Source: a candidate division WS1 bacterium
Lineage (GTDB): Bacteria; Armatimonadota; Zipacnadia; Zipacnadales; UBA5352
Direction of reading: 5' to 3'
Length of the DNA stretch: 40,797 bases
Assembly (NCBI GenBank): GCA_003566775.1
Contig: PXBW01000231.1
Span: 1-40,797 of the forward strand
The first letter of the stretch is position 1, and each line of letters opens with the position of its first letter. The translations under genes were made by a program, and so were the position numbers. The notes below the pieces were generated by a model. It was not told the origin of the DNA, searched no databases, and saw nothing but the letters and a program-made list of their open reading frames with translations. Below are positions 25,472 through 33,700 of this stretch, in pieces.

Positions 25472-25510
25472 GCAATCCGTGCCGCGTTGAGTCAATGCGG
25501 CACGGATTGC
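25472..25510 (-). terminator. Long inverted repeat after aroF
   Basis: Perfect 14-base arms (GCAATCCGTGCCGC and GCGGCACGGATTGC) surround 11 bases, between aroF and the PAP2 gene on the minus strand. There is no U-run. The arm shares the word GCACGGATTG-like with sequence flanking dispersed repeat copy 2 (CACGGATTGTGCCG), hinting at a related repeat family. Confidence 0.5.
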
Positions 25511-25568
25511 GCCGATGCAGACCGCACAGGGCTGCGATATCCGGCGAGTGCATCCGATCTGGCGAGGG

Positions 25569-26585
25569 TCACAGCGTCCTGCCGGCGGCCTCAACGAACG
25601 CCGAAAGGTCCTGCATCATCCGGTCGAACGTGGAAGGCGTCAATGACTGTGCACCGTCAACCTGTGCCTCCTGCGGACGATCATGCGTCTCTATCAGCAG
25701 CCCATCCGCTCCGGCCGCAACCGCGGCTTTCGCAAGCGCGGGCACCATCCAGTCGCGGCCGCAGGCGTGACTGGGATCGACCACTACCGGCAGGTGGCTG
25801 AAACGCTTGAGCGCCACTACCGCAGAGATGTCCAGCGTGTTGCGCGTGCAGGTCTCGAAGGTCCTGATCCCACGCTCGCACAGTATCACATCATCGTTGC
25901 CCTCGACCACCACGTACTCGGCGGCCTGCAGAAGATCCTCGATAGTGGCGGACATTCCACGCTTGAGCATTACCGGACGGTCAACTTTGCCGAGTTCGGT
26001 CAGCAGCGCGAAATTCTGCATGTTGCGCGCCCCCACCTGGTAGATGTCGGCGACATCGTGCAGCAGTTCAATGTCCCGCACATCGACCACCTCAGTGATA
26101 AAGGGCAGGCCGATCTCCTCTTTCACCGCCTCGACCAGGGGGATGCCCTCCTCGCGCAGTCCCTGGAAATCATGCGGGGAGGTCCTTGGCTTGAATATGC
26201 CCCCGCGCAGCACCTGCGCGCCGGCGTTCTTCACGTACTGTGAGATCGTGCTGAACTGCTCGTAACTCTCGACCGCACACGGCCCCGCCATTACTATGAA
26301 CCTGTCTCCACCGATCGAGACGGCGTCGGTGATATCAATGACCGAGGGCTCGCTTCTCACCTCCCGACCGACCAGCTTATAGGGTTTCAGTATCGGAATG
26401 ATCTGCTGGACACCGGGCATCGTCTCGAGAATGTCGATCTTCTCCTGCGTCTTCTCACCAACGACCGCAATTACGGTCTTCTCAACCCCGTAGATCGGGT
26501 GTGGTGTGAAGCCGAGCGACGCTACCTTATCTATCAGATTCTCAACCGTTTCTTCATCCGCGCCAGATTCGACGATAATGACCAT
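25569..26585 (-). CDS. aroF: 3-deoxy-7-phosphoheptulonate (DAHP) synthase, type I-beta
   Basis: 338 aa, the same length as the Thermotoga-type enzyme. It condenses phosphoenolpyruvate and erythrose 4-phosphate, the first step to chorismate and aromatic amino acids. Residues 1 to about 65 form the ferredoxin/ACT-like regulatory domain ([20 protein letters not shown]), which in homologues mediates feedback inhibition. The barrel shows MAGPCAVES, the substrate motif [19 protein letters not shown] and [16 protein letters not shown] ribosome site precedes the ATG. It has its own promoter and no other aromatic-pathway gene nearby. Confidence 0.95.
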   Translation of the reverse strand: MVIIVESGADEETVENLIDKVASLGFTPHPIYGVEKTVIAVVGEKTQEKIDILETMPGVQQIIPILKPYKLVGREVRSEPSVIDITDAVSIGGDRFIVMAGPCAVESYEQFSTISQYVKNAGAQVLRGGIFKPRTSPHDFQGLREEGIPLVEAVKEEIGLPFITEVVDVRDIELLHDVADIYQVGARNMQNFALLTELGKVDRPVMLKRGMSATIEDLLQAAEYVVVEGNDDVILCERGIRTFETCTRNTLDISAVVALKRFSHLPVVVDPSHACGRDWMVPALAKAAVAAGADGLLIETHDRPQEAQVDGAQSLTPSTFDRMMQDLSAFVEAAGRTL

Positions 26586-26630
26586 TGTGAACGCCTCTCA
26601 AATGCGAGAACTGTCTTTCGGTGTCGATGG

Positions 26631-26639
26631 ATTATACCA
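26631..26639 (-). promoter_or_regulatory. Extended -10 promoter of aroF
   Basis: TGGTATAAT on the minus strand is a perfect extended -10 element (TGnTATAAT), about 46 bases upstream of the aroF start. No good -35 box is present, as is usual for this type. Confidence 0.7.
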
Positions 26640-26721
26640 GAGCGGTGCGTGACTTACGAGTCGCCCAACTGGCGGCTATTTCGAAGCTCGTGAGGCATGT
26701 CGGATGAACGAAGGCTGAACT

Positions 26722-28083
26722 CTACCTGTCGCAGATGCCGATCTTCAGGTGTCCTTCACTGGCCAGATCATCGATGATGAAGAAGGAGCCGGTCACACAG
26801 ATCAGATCTCGCGGACCGGCAAGCTCCCGTGCTCGAGACAGCGCCAGGGCGGGACTCTCTATCACCTCTATGCGCTTCCAGTATCTAGAACCGTGGACGG
26901 CCACCGCTTCTGCAGGCATTGCCCGCGCGATTGATGCCTGCGTGATGATCGCAAGATCCGCGGGCAACTCCGCCGCGATCGCCTGCACCGGTTTGTCGCA
27001 GGACAGCCCGATGACCACGAGAAGCCGGTCATACTGAAGGTGCCTGCGCAGCGCGCTCATCAGCGCCCGCGCGGATTCCCCGTTATGCGCGCAGTCCACG
27101 ACCAGCCACGGCCTTGCTTCTACCAGCTGCACTCGTGCGGGCCATCTTAGCGCTTCGAGGCCCCTGCGGAACTCGTCCGGGGATATCTCGACCTGCCCAA
27201 GCCGAGTAAGAGTCCCGCAAGCCTCCGCGGCCACGCCGATATTCGTCGCCTGGTGCGTACCGGGCAGGGGCAGGCGTACCGCCGTTGCCTCGCCATTTAT
27301 CCGTCCCGAAAGCACCTCCACCGGCACGGGAACCTGATCGGCCTCCACGTGTTCAGCCGAGATCGGGTGGACCGGATGGACGTTGAATGGTTCCGCGACG
27401 GTCAACTCGGCTCCGACCTGCTGCGCCCGGTCTCGCAATACCGTAATTACGCTCTCTGCTCCGGGTGCGACTACCACCGGCACCCGGGGCTTGATGATCC
27501 CGGCTTTCTCTCCGGCGATCTCCTCCACAGTGTTGCCCAGTATTTCGGCATGATCCATCCCGAGCGTGGTGATTATCGACACCAGCGGAGTGATTACGTT
27601 CGTCGCGTCAAGCCGACCGCCGAGTCCCGTTTCCAGGACACACAGATCGAGGGTAGCATCCGCGAAGATGAGAAAGGCCATGGCCGTGCATGCTTCGAAG
27701 AAGCTCGGCGGCGTCGGCCCCTCATCCTCGACGGCCTCGACAGCGGGCCTCACGCGGCTCGCCGCCGCCGCAATTGAAGCTTCGCCTGCACACCGCCCGT
27801 CGATACGTATGCGCTCCCGCCAGGAGATCAGATGCGGCGAGGTGAAGAGCCCCGTTCGGTGGCCCGCGCTGCGAGCAGCCGCCTCGACCATTGCCGCGAC
27901 CGACCCCTTGCCCTTGGTGCCGGCAATATGCACCGCATGGAGGCGATTGTGCGGATTCCCGAGCAGCTCCATCAGCCGCAGCGTCGGCTCGAGCGTCATC
28001 CGATCCTTGAAGCTGCGGTCAAGGCCGGTTCGCTCGGGGTTCGCCAGTTCCTCGAGCCACTCAATCGTCTCCGTGTAGTTCAT
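26722..28083 (-). CDS. folC: Folylpolyglutamate synthase / dihydrofolate synthase
   Basis: 453 aa Mur-ligase-fold enzyme that adds glutamate to dihydropteroate and to folates. The ATP-binding loop is AGTKGKGSVAAMVE (around residue 55), followed by GLFTSPHLISWRERIRIDG, ETGLGGRLDATN and GEKAGIIKP, all classical FolC signatures. The C-terminal domain ends with LICVTGSFFIIDDL. The start overlaps the end of the upstream MFS gene by 23 bases, implying coupled translation. Polyglutamylated folates serve GlyA and PurH, both encoded within about 6 kb. Confidence 0.94.
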   Translation of the reverse strand: MNYTETIEWLEELANPERTGLDRSFKDRMTLEPTLRLMELLGNPHNRLHAVHIAGTKGKGSVAAMVEAAARSAGHRTGLFTSPHLISWRERIRIDGRCAGEASIAAAASRVRPAVEAVEDEGPTPPSFFEACTAMAFLIFADATLDLCVLETGLGGRLDATNVITPLVSIITTLGMDHAEILGNTVEEIAGEKAGIIKPRVPVVVAPGAESVITVLRDRAQQVGAELTVAEPFNVHPVHPISAEHVEADQVPVPVEVLSGRINGEATAVRLPLPGTHQATNIGVAAEACGTLTRLGQVEISPDEFRRGLEALRWPARVQLVEARPWLVVDCAHNGESARALMSALRRHLQYDRLLVVIGLSCDKPVQAIAAELPADLAIITQASIARAMPAEAVAVHGSRYWKRIEVIESPALALSRARELAGPRDLICVTGSFFIIDDLASEGHLKIGICDR

Positions 28084-29344
28084 CCCTGCCCGTCTCCCCG
28101 TCGCGACGCGCCAGCCGCTTCACTCCGTCATCTTCTCTACGCTCGGGCGCTCCTTCACCATATCGGGGCGTTCGCGCGAGCGTCGCGATCATCATCGTCA
28201 CCAGTGAGACCGCGGCACCCGCCACGAAGACCCACTGGTGGCCGAAGACATCCCAGATGTACGCTCCACCGAAGAACGGCACCAACATCGCGACCAGGTG
28301 GTTCAGCGTGATACCCATGGACAGCGACGCGGATACGTGCTCCGGCCGTTGCGCGATCTTCGCCAGGTAGGCGCTTCGCGCGTTCTCTATCCCCAGCAGC
28401 ATGTGATCGCATACATACAATACGTAGATCAACCGGACCGGCCAGGCTCCCGGAAGTCCAATATTCTCAGCGAATGCGTACCCGAGGCAGATCAGCGCAA
28501 CTACGAAGCCATCTGCGATGAGGACATTGCGTTCCCCCCAGGTGTCTATCAGGGTCCCGAGGCCGTGATGGAAGAATACCCCAATCACCGATGACGCGAT
28601 CCACAGTTTCGCGATTGTTGAGGCGGGTTCACCGTAGATTGTCACCAGCAGCCACGGTGCGAAGGTGACAAATATCTGCTTGCGCGCGCCGTAGATGGTG
28701 GAGAGCGCATAGTAAACGCTGTACTCCTTGCGAATCACCAGCTTCTCGCGCTGGTGATAGGTCGGTTGGAGCCTGATGCGTAGATAGAGCAGCGCCGCTA
28801 CCATCGCCGCGACTCCGCCAAAGAAGAACGTCAACAGGTAGTTCTGCCCGACGTAGTCGATGACCAGCCAGACGAAGAGCGCGCCAACCACATTTGCGCC
28901 GACCCTGGTCCCGGCGGCCTGACCGAGCCTGCGACCGTGCTGGCGGTCGGTACCGAGACTCATGGCGATTGCGCTGCGCATGGGCATATCGATGTGCTGG
29001 CCCATGCTCCAGACAACGGTGAAGATGAGCAGACCCGCCCAACTCTGCTCCACCAGACCGAGGCCGAACATCCCGATGCCGGTCAGCAGAGCTGCGATTG
29101 CGCCGACCCGGTTCTCCACGAGGAAGAAGAGGGCACCCGTCAGCAAGGCCACCAGAAAACCGGGAAGCTCGCGCGGGAACTCCATCATTCCCCGCTGAGT
29201 GGCACTGATCTGAAACACGTCATCGAGGTAGTTGTTATACGTGGTCTGAAAGACCCCGTTGGTAATGCCGAGCGCGAAGACCGCTAACAGAAACGCAGCC
29301 AACTCCGGATTGTCGCTGATCTTTCGGACTATCCGCTCACGCAT
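28061..29344 (-). CDS. Major facilitator superfamily transporter
   Basis: 427 aa with about 12 hydrophobic segments, an MFS-type layout with a central hydrophilic loop (RIRLQPTYHQREKLVIRKEYSVYYAL). A charged C-terminal tail of about 35 residues is rich in Arg and Asp. The first helix pair carries FALGITNGVFQTTYNNYL. The substrate cannot be assigned. Its 23-base overlap with folC suggests a shared transcript; a folate- or pterin-related substrate is a tempting guess only. The start has GAGGG unusually close (3 bases) to the ATG. Confidence 0.82.
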   Translation of the reverse strand: MRERIVRKISDNPELAAFLLAVFALGITNGVFQTTYNNYLDDVFQISATQRGMMEFPRELPGFLVALLTGALFFLVENRVGAIAALLTGIGMFGLGLVEQSWAGLLIFTVVWSMGQHIDMPMRSAIAMSLGTDRQHGRRLGQAAGTRVGANVVGALFVWLVIDYVGQNYLLTFFFGGVAAMVAALLYLRIRLQPTYHQREKLVIRKEYSVYYALSTIYGARKQIFVTFAPWLLVTIYGEPASTIAKLWIASSVIGVFFHHGLGTLIDTWGERNVLIADGFVVALICLGYAFAENIGLPGAWPVRLIYVLYVCDHMLLGIENARSAYLAKIAQRPEHVSASLSMGITLNHLVAMLVPFFGGAYIWDVFGHQWVFVAGAAVSLVTMMIATLARTPRYGEGAPERREDDGVKRLARRDGETGRDELHGDD

Positions 29345-29441
29345 CTTCCCTCATCGCCCGGGGACGCCGATTTCGCCACCACGCAAACACCCCCTCCGGA
29401 CACACGCCGAAGGGGGCGATGTCCCGCCTGGCGTGTCCATG

Positions 29442-30701
29442 TTACGGCAGGTACTCGTATATCGGAAATGCCTCGCACAACTCTCTCACCTGTGAGCGCA
29501 CCTCGGCGAGTACCGTGTCGTCCTCCCTGCCCTGGCGAATTACCCGTGCCATCATCTTCCCGATCTGGTCCATCTCGGGCTCCTGCATCCCGCGAGTGGT
29601 AAGCCCCGGGGTGCCGGGACGAATCCCGCTGGTCTCGTTTGGTGGCAGCGGATCGCCGGGGATGGCGTTCTTGTTAACCACGATCCCGGCCTCCTCCAGA
29701 AGGTCCGCGGCCTGCCGCCCGGTGATCTCCAGATTGCGCAGATCGACCAGCATGAGGTGATTGTCGGTGCCACCGCTGACCAGCTTCAAGCCCTCCTCCT
29801 GCAGAACACCGGCCAGCGCCTGCGCGTTGCGCATGATCTGCCTCTGGTATTCGCGGAAGAACAGGCTCTGCGCCTCCTTGAAAGCCACCGCTTTCGCAGC
29901 GACCACGTGCATCAGCGCGCCGCCCTGCAGGCCGGGGAAGACCGCGCGGTCTATCTCGCGCGCCCACTCATCTGTGGAAAGGATGAATGCGCTGCGCGGC
30001 CCTCGCAGCGTCTTGTGAGTAGTAGATGTCACCACGTGACAGGTCGGTACCGGGTCAGGATGCGCGCCCGCCGCCACGAGTCCCGCGATGTGGGCGATGT
30101 CCGCCAGCAATAGAGCGCCCACCTCATCCGCTATCTCGCGGAACTGTCGGAAGTCGATCACTCGCGGATACGCACTCGCCCCGCACACGATGAGTTTCGG
30201 CTTCACCTCATGCGCCCGCTCCCGCACCTGGTCGTAGTCGAGTTGATCGGTTTCCTCGGAGAGGCCGTAGAAGTGCGCGTCGTAGAGCTTGCCGCTGAAA
30301 TTCACAGCGTGGCCGTGGGTAAGATGCCCACCATGCTCGAGCTTCATTGCGAGGATCGTGTCGCCCGGCTCAAGCATGGCGAAGTAGGCCGCCATGTTGG
30401 CGGTCGATCCGGTATGTGGCTGGACGTTTGCATGATCGGCACGAAAGAGCGCCTTCGCCCGGTCGCGCGCGAGATTCTCGATCTCATCATAGTACATACA
30501 GCCATTATAGTAGCGCTTACCGGGATAGCCCTCGGTGTACTTGTTGGTCATAACAGAGCCGGTTACAGCCATCGTCGCGCGCGACGCGTAGTTCTCCGAT
30601 GGGATCAGCATCAGCGTATCCTGCTGCCGTTCCAGCTCGTTGTGGATGATCTCCGCGACTTCCGGGTCGGCCTGTGCCAGTGTTCGCGTCATTATGCTCA
30701 T
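29442..30701 (-). CDS. glyA: Serine hydroxymethyltransferase
   Basis: About 419 aa PLP enzyme interconverting serine and glycine while loading tetrahydrofolate. It shows [34 protein letters not shown], the PLP lysine motif [14 protein letters not shown], and the C-terminal [18 protein letters not shown]. Three clustered ATGs (30710, 30707, 30701) follow GGAGG. The last has the best spacing (10 bases) and is used here; the others add two or three residues. It lies downstream of a structured leader and of the BolA-like gene on the same strand. Confidence 0.96.
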   Translation of the reverse strand: MSIMTRTLAQADPEVAEIIHNELERQQDTLMLIPSENYASRATMAVTGSVMTNKYTEGYPGKRYYNGCMYYDEIENLARDRAKALFRADHANVQPHTGSTANMAAYFAMLEPGDTILAMKLEHGGHLTHGHAVNFSGKLYDAHFYGLSEETDQLDYDQVRERAHEVKPKLIVCGASAYPRVIDFRQFREIADEVGALLLADIAHIAGLVAAGAHPDPVPTCHVVTSTTHKTLRGPRSAFILSTDEWAREIDRAVFPGLQGGALMHVVAAKAVAFKEAQSLFFREYQRQIMRNAQALAGVLQEEGLKLVSGGTDNHLMLVDLRNLEITGRQAADLLEEAGIVVNKNAIPGDPLPPNETSGIRPGTPGLTTRGMQEPEMDQIGKMMARVIRQGREDDTVLAEVRSQVRELCEAFPIYEYLP

Positions 30702-30710
30702 TGTCATCAT

Positions 30711-30855
30711 GCCTCCATGGCGGTTCGCACCGCTCTTGTTCTCTCTGTATGCCGGGTGCTTACCCGGTCTGCAATTCAGGCATGGCGCCGTTCGCTGTAC
30801 CCCACTCTCCGCTTACTCGCATCGGAAAGCGGGGCGCCTACCCGGACCGCCCCGC
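30711..30855 (-). promoter_or_regulatory. Structured leader upstream of glyA
   Basis: Three perfect hairpins are visible in the minus-strand RNA: GCGGGGCG/CGCCCCGC (30829-30855), CCGGGT-AAGC-ACCCGG (30752-30767) and GCGGT-GCGA-ACCGC (30720-30733), the last just before the GGAGG site. The first is followed by TTT and may be the terminator of the BolA-like gene. ATGCC further upstream can pair with GGCAT, which overlaps the second hairpin, so alternative folds exist. I could not match glycine, THF, SAM or ZTP riboswitch consensus sequences. Confidence 0.4.
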
Positions 30856-30898
30856 GCCTGGTATATTGCGAGTGTCTTCATAAGCCCGGCTCATCCTC

Positions 30899-31159
30899 TC
30901 AGGAAAGCTCGTCGGAACCGTAAGGGAGCACGAAACTTATGGCCTGTGCGTCTGCTTCGAGTCTGGTTCTCAGAATCTGCCAGACGTACTCCTGCTTCTC
31001 GCGCTCGCTCATCCCGTCGAACCGATCACTGACTATCTTGACATGCACCCGACCGCCGAAGCCCTCTTCGGTGGAGACCATGGCATTAGGTATCTCTTCA
31101 GCCAGTACGTCCTTCGTCTGCTGCGAGATCTTGGCGTAGTCGAACGTGGTGGAAGCCAT
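30899..31159 (-). CDS. BolA-like small protein
   Basis: 86 aa. The central part HVKIVSDRFDGMSEREKQEYVWQIL strongly recalls the BolA core, in which a strand ending in VSDRF is followed by G, a helix and an RH motif. The Arg-His pair of classical BolA proteins is replaced by Glu-Lys-Gln. The C-terminus AISFVLPYGSDEL matches the last strand region. BolA proteins partner with monothiol glutaredoxins in Fe-S handling, or bind DNA; without the His ligand region the role is open. A strong GGAGG lies 8 bases before the ATG. It lies between the HEPN gene and glyA. Confidence 0.65.
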   Translation of the reverse strand: MASTTFDYAKISQQTKDVLAEEIPNAMVSTEEGFGGRVHVKIVSDRFDGMSEREKQEYVWQILRTRLEADAQAISFVLPYGSDELS

Positions 31160-31176
31160 CTTCAGTTCCTCCTACT

Positions 31177-31677
31177 CTAATGGAAGGGCAGGCGATTCCG
31201 AACCCACTCAGATGTGGCGCGACAGGCATCCACGAACTCAGCCACTCTTGCGCAGTTCATCATTGGATCAGGGCGATAGCGCGTGTTGTAGTCCCACTTA
31301 TTGCAGATCCCCCAGTTGCGCTTCATCTGCTCATCCGAATCCAGTTCTTGCTCCAGTTCCGAGACATCGATGAGCTCTTTGAGATCGTGGGAAGCCGCTC
31401 CGCTCAGGTTGGACCCCGAAGGCTGCTTCGCGAAGTGACTGATAACCTGTGACCACCTCGCAAAGTGTTGGTTGCTACGTTGGTCCAATAGCAGAATGAT
31501 GTAGGCCTTCAACACGCATTCGACAGCATACCCAGCGAGGTACTGTGCAGCACAAAGATGCCGATAGTTCGCATCTGATCTGTTCGGCTCCAGCGTCGGA
31601 GGCTCAAGCAGCTCCTGCGCATCCTGCAGACGCCGCGGCCCCGCCTTGACCAACTCACTATGACCGTCATACTTCAT
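31177..31677 (-). CDS. HEPN-domain protein
   Basis: 166 aa helical protein. [19 protein letters not shown] (residues 42-60) is the hallmark helix of HEPN proteins, and SHDLKELI and the later [11 protein letters not shown] match other conserved spots of the family. The RNase motif R-x4-6-H of toxic HEPN domains is not evident, so it is more likely a non-catalytic or nucleotide-binding member. AGGAGG lies 8 bases before the ATG. It begins 24 bases after the purH stop and ends 17 bases before the BolA-like start. Its GC content is clearly lower than its neighbours (about 48% in two hand-counted lines, against about 70% in a purH line), suggesting recent acquisition. No nucleotidyltransferase partner was found. 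Confidence 0.7.
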   Translation of the reverse strand: MKYDGHSELVKAGPRRLQDAQELLEPPTLEPNRSDANYRHLCAAQYLAGYAVECVLKAYIILLLDQRSNQHFARWSQVISHFAKQPSGSNLSGAASHDLKELIDVSELEQELDSDEQMKRNWGICNKWDYNTRYRPDPMMNCARVAEFVDACRATSEWVRNRLPFH

Positions 31678-31701
31678 CCGGCTATCCTCCTGCTCCCTCG
31701 C

Positions 31702-33336
31702 TCAATGCCAGAAATGCCTCATCCCGGTCATCACCATCGCGATGCCGTGCTCGTTCGCGGCCTCGATGACCTCGTCGTCGCGCCGCGATCCGCCCGGCTG
31801 AATGATCGCCGAGCAACCGGTTGCCGCCGCCTCGTCGAGGCCGTCGCGCGCGGGGAACATCGCATCCGACGCCAGCACCGAACCGGCCGCCCTCTCCCCC
31901 GCCTTGCGCGCGGCGATGATGGAACTGTCGACTCTACTCATCTGCCCTGATCCACACCCAACCAGATGCGTTCCCTGCACCAGCACGATCGCATTCGACT
32001 TCACGTGCTTTGCGATCCTGTCGGCGAATACCATCGAGCGTATCTGCTCGTCGGTCGGCTTGACCTCCGTCACGATCTCCCAGTCATCGGGCGGCACCGA
32101 CGCGTAATCACGATCCTGCACCAGCATCCCGCCCGGGATCGCGCGCATGTCGAAATCCAGATCCCGACCCGACGGAGCGAAGTCATCCAGCAGCATTATG
32201 CGCATGTTCTTCGACCGGTCCTTGAGTATCTCCAGCGCGTCAGGCTCGTATCCAGGAGCGATGATCGCTTCCACGAAGGCGCCGATGATGGTCAGGTCCG
32301 TAAGGCCGCTCTCCTCGTAGAAGCGCGGCTTGATAACTTCCTCAAGCCACTCGTTGTTGAAGATCGCGTCTGCGGTCTCGGCGTCCACCACGCGGTTGAA
32401 GCCCAGCACCGAGCCGAAGGCGGAGACCGGGTCGGCGGTGTAAGCGTGCTCGAAAGCCTGTGCGAGGGTGTCGGCCGATGCAGCGCCGCATGGATTGAGG
32501 TGTTTGATGATGATCGCGGTCGGCTCCTCGAAGTCGCGCGCCGACTCCAGCGCCGCGGTCAGATCGAGGTAGTTGTTGAACGAAAGCTCCCTGCCGTGAA
32601 GCTGTATAGCACCCGCCACGCCCGGCTCATTCGCTCCAAGATCCTGGTAGAGCGCGGCGCTCTGATGCGGGTTCTCGCCGTAGCGCAGATCGGCTATCCG
32701 ACGCAGCTTCGGCGCGATCACCGCCGGCAGCGCCTCCTCGTCGGTGAACTGTGCGCGCAGGTAGCAGGATATCGAGGCATCGTAGCGGCAGGTCATCTCG
32801 AAGGCCGCAAGCGCCATCGCCTGCCGCGTCTCCAGCGTGGTCTCACCGTCGTTGGCCTGAAGCTCCTCGATGATGAGTTCGTAGTAGCACGGGTCCGGCA
32901 CGATTGTCACGTCGCGGAAGTTCTTCGCCGCGGAGCGCACCATCGACGGCCCGCCGATGTCGATCTGCTCGACCGCCTCTTCGAGGCTGACGCCCTCCTG
33001 CGCGATGGTCTGCTCGAAGGGGTAGAGGTTCACCACCACCATGTCGATCATCTGCACATCGTTGGCCTCGGCCTCGGCCATGTGCTCTTCGTTGTCGCGC
33101 AGAGCGAGCAGACCGCCGTGGATCTTCGGATGAAGGGTCTTGACGCGCCCGTCCATCATCTCGGGGAAGCCGGTGTACTCATCGACCGCGGTGACGGGAA
33201 GCCCCGCGTCCTGCAGGGCGCGCATGGTGCCGCCGGTCGAGAGTATCTCGACACCCATCTCTGTGAGAACCTCACAGAAATCGACGATACCATTCTTATT
33301 GGAAACGCTTACCAGAGCCCGGCTGATGCCTGCCAC
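31702..33336 (-). CDS. purH: Bifunctional AICAR transformylase / IMP cyclohydrolase
   Basis: 544 aa, slightly above the usual 510-530. It catalyses the last two steps of IMP synthesis, using 10-formyl-THF. The N-terminal MGS-like cyclohydrolase domain begins [21 protein letters not shown] and includes [10 protein letters not shown] and [15 protein letters not shown]. The transformylase domain has [12 protein letters not shown] (Lys-His pair), and the protein ends with the conserved block MRHFWH. The GTG start at 33336 is chosen because GGGAGG lies 8 bases upstream and the frame upstream of it has no PurH homology. A consensus promoter lies about 110 bases upstream. Confidence 0.96.
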   Translation of the reverse strand: MAGISRALVSVSNKNGIVDFCEVLTEMGVEILSTGGTMRALQDAGLPVTAVDEYTGFPEMMDGRVKTLHPKIHGGLLALRDNEEHMAEAEANDVQMIDMVVVNLYPFEQTIAQEGVSLEEAVEQIDIGGPSMVRSAAKNFRDVTIVPDPCYYELIIEELQANDGETTLETRQAMALAAFEMTCRYDASISCYLRAQFTDEEALPAVIAPKLRRIADLRYGENPHQSAALYQDLGANEPGVAGAIQLHGRELSFNNYLDLTAALESARDFEEPTAIIIKHLNPCGAASADTLAQAFEHAYTADPVSAFGSVLGFNRVVDAETADAIFNNEWLEEVIKPRFYEESGLTDLTIIGAFVEAIIAPGYEPDALEILKDRSKNMRIMLLDDFAPSGRDLDFDMRAIPGGMLVQDRDYASVPPDDWEIVTEVKPTDEQIRSMVFADRIAKHVKSNAIVLVQGTHLVGCGSGQMSRVDSSIIAARKAGERAAGSVLASDAMFPARDGLDEAAATGCSAIIQPGGSRRDDEVIEAANEHGIAMVMTGMRHFWH

Positions 33337-33444
33337 AGGTCGATCCTCCCTTGGAGAAGCACGAAAAGCTGCCGTCGCGAGAGCTCTCCCGGACGGCGGG
33401 TCTGTACGTGGTGTAGCGGCGGCCCGCACTGGCGCCACAAAGCG

Positions 33445-33473
33445 ATTATACGCGGGCGCGAGGGGGTTGTCAA
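33445..33473 (-). promoter_or_regulatory. Consensus promoter of purH
   Basis: TTGACA (33468-33473) and TATAAT (33445-33450) are both perfect and 17 bases apart on the minus strand, one of the strongest promoters in the window. No PurR-like or purine-riboswitch sequence was recognised in the roughly 105-base leader. Confidence 0.88.
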
Positions 33474-33663
33474 AAAGCGGGCGGAGTGATCCCGTCAAAG
33501 CAACGCATGTGACTTGCATGCGTCCGGCGTGCGCCGTTGCCGTCCCAGCGACGCATGTACTATCCGCCCGCGTCGTCCGCCGTCAGCCGTTGTGGTTGTG
33601 GCCCTCGCGCCCCCGCGAGGGTCGGCGCGCAGCGCCGAAGGCCGGCGGCGCCTGTCGTTGGAG

Positions 33664-33685
33664 AGGCCGGACCCCGTTCCGGCCT
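33664..33685 (-). terminator. Hairpin downstream of the KAP-HEAT gene
   Basis: AGGCCGGA-ACGGGG-TCCGGCCT forms an 8-bp stem, 16 bases past the stop codon on the minus strand, followed by CTCC rather than a U-run. Confidence 0.45.
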
Positions 33686-33700
33686 GTGCCGTGTTCGACT

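Larger units (their letters stand above)
33337..33700. other. Intergenic region upstream of purH
   Basis: About 360 bases with no supported gene. It contains the purH promoter (33445-33473). A hairpin CCCTCGC-GCCCCC-GCGAGGG lies in the GC-rich middle. The likely terminator of the KAP-HEAT gene is AGGCCGGA/TCCGGCCT at 33664-33685. Confidence 0.5.

Noticed and set aside
30711-30898. Glycine, THF or ZTP riboswitch upstream of glyA
   Set aside because: None of the conserved core words of these classes could be found; only generic hairpins are visible.
31177-31677. HEPN-MNT toxin-antitoxin pair
   Set aside because: No nucleotidyltransferase partner lies beside the HEPN gene, and the R-x4-6-H RNase motif is not evident.
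31966-33489. 507-codon open frame on the plus strand
   Set aside because: Antisense to purH, with no recognisable domains.
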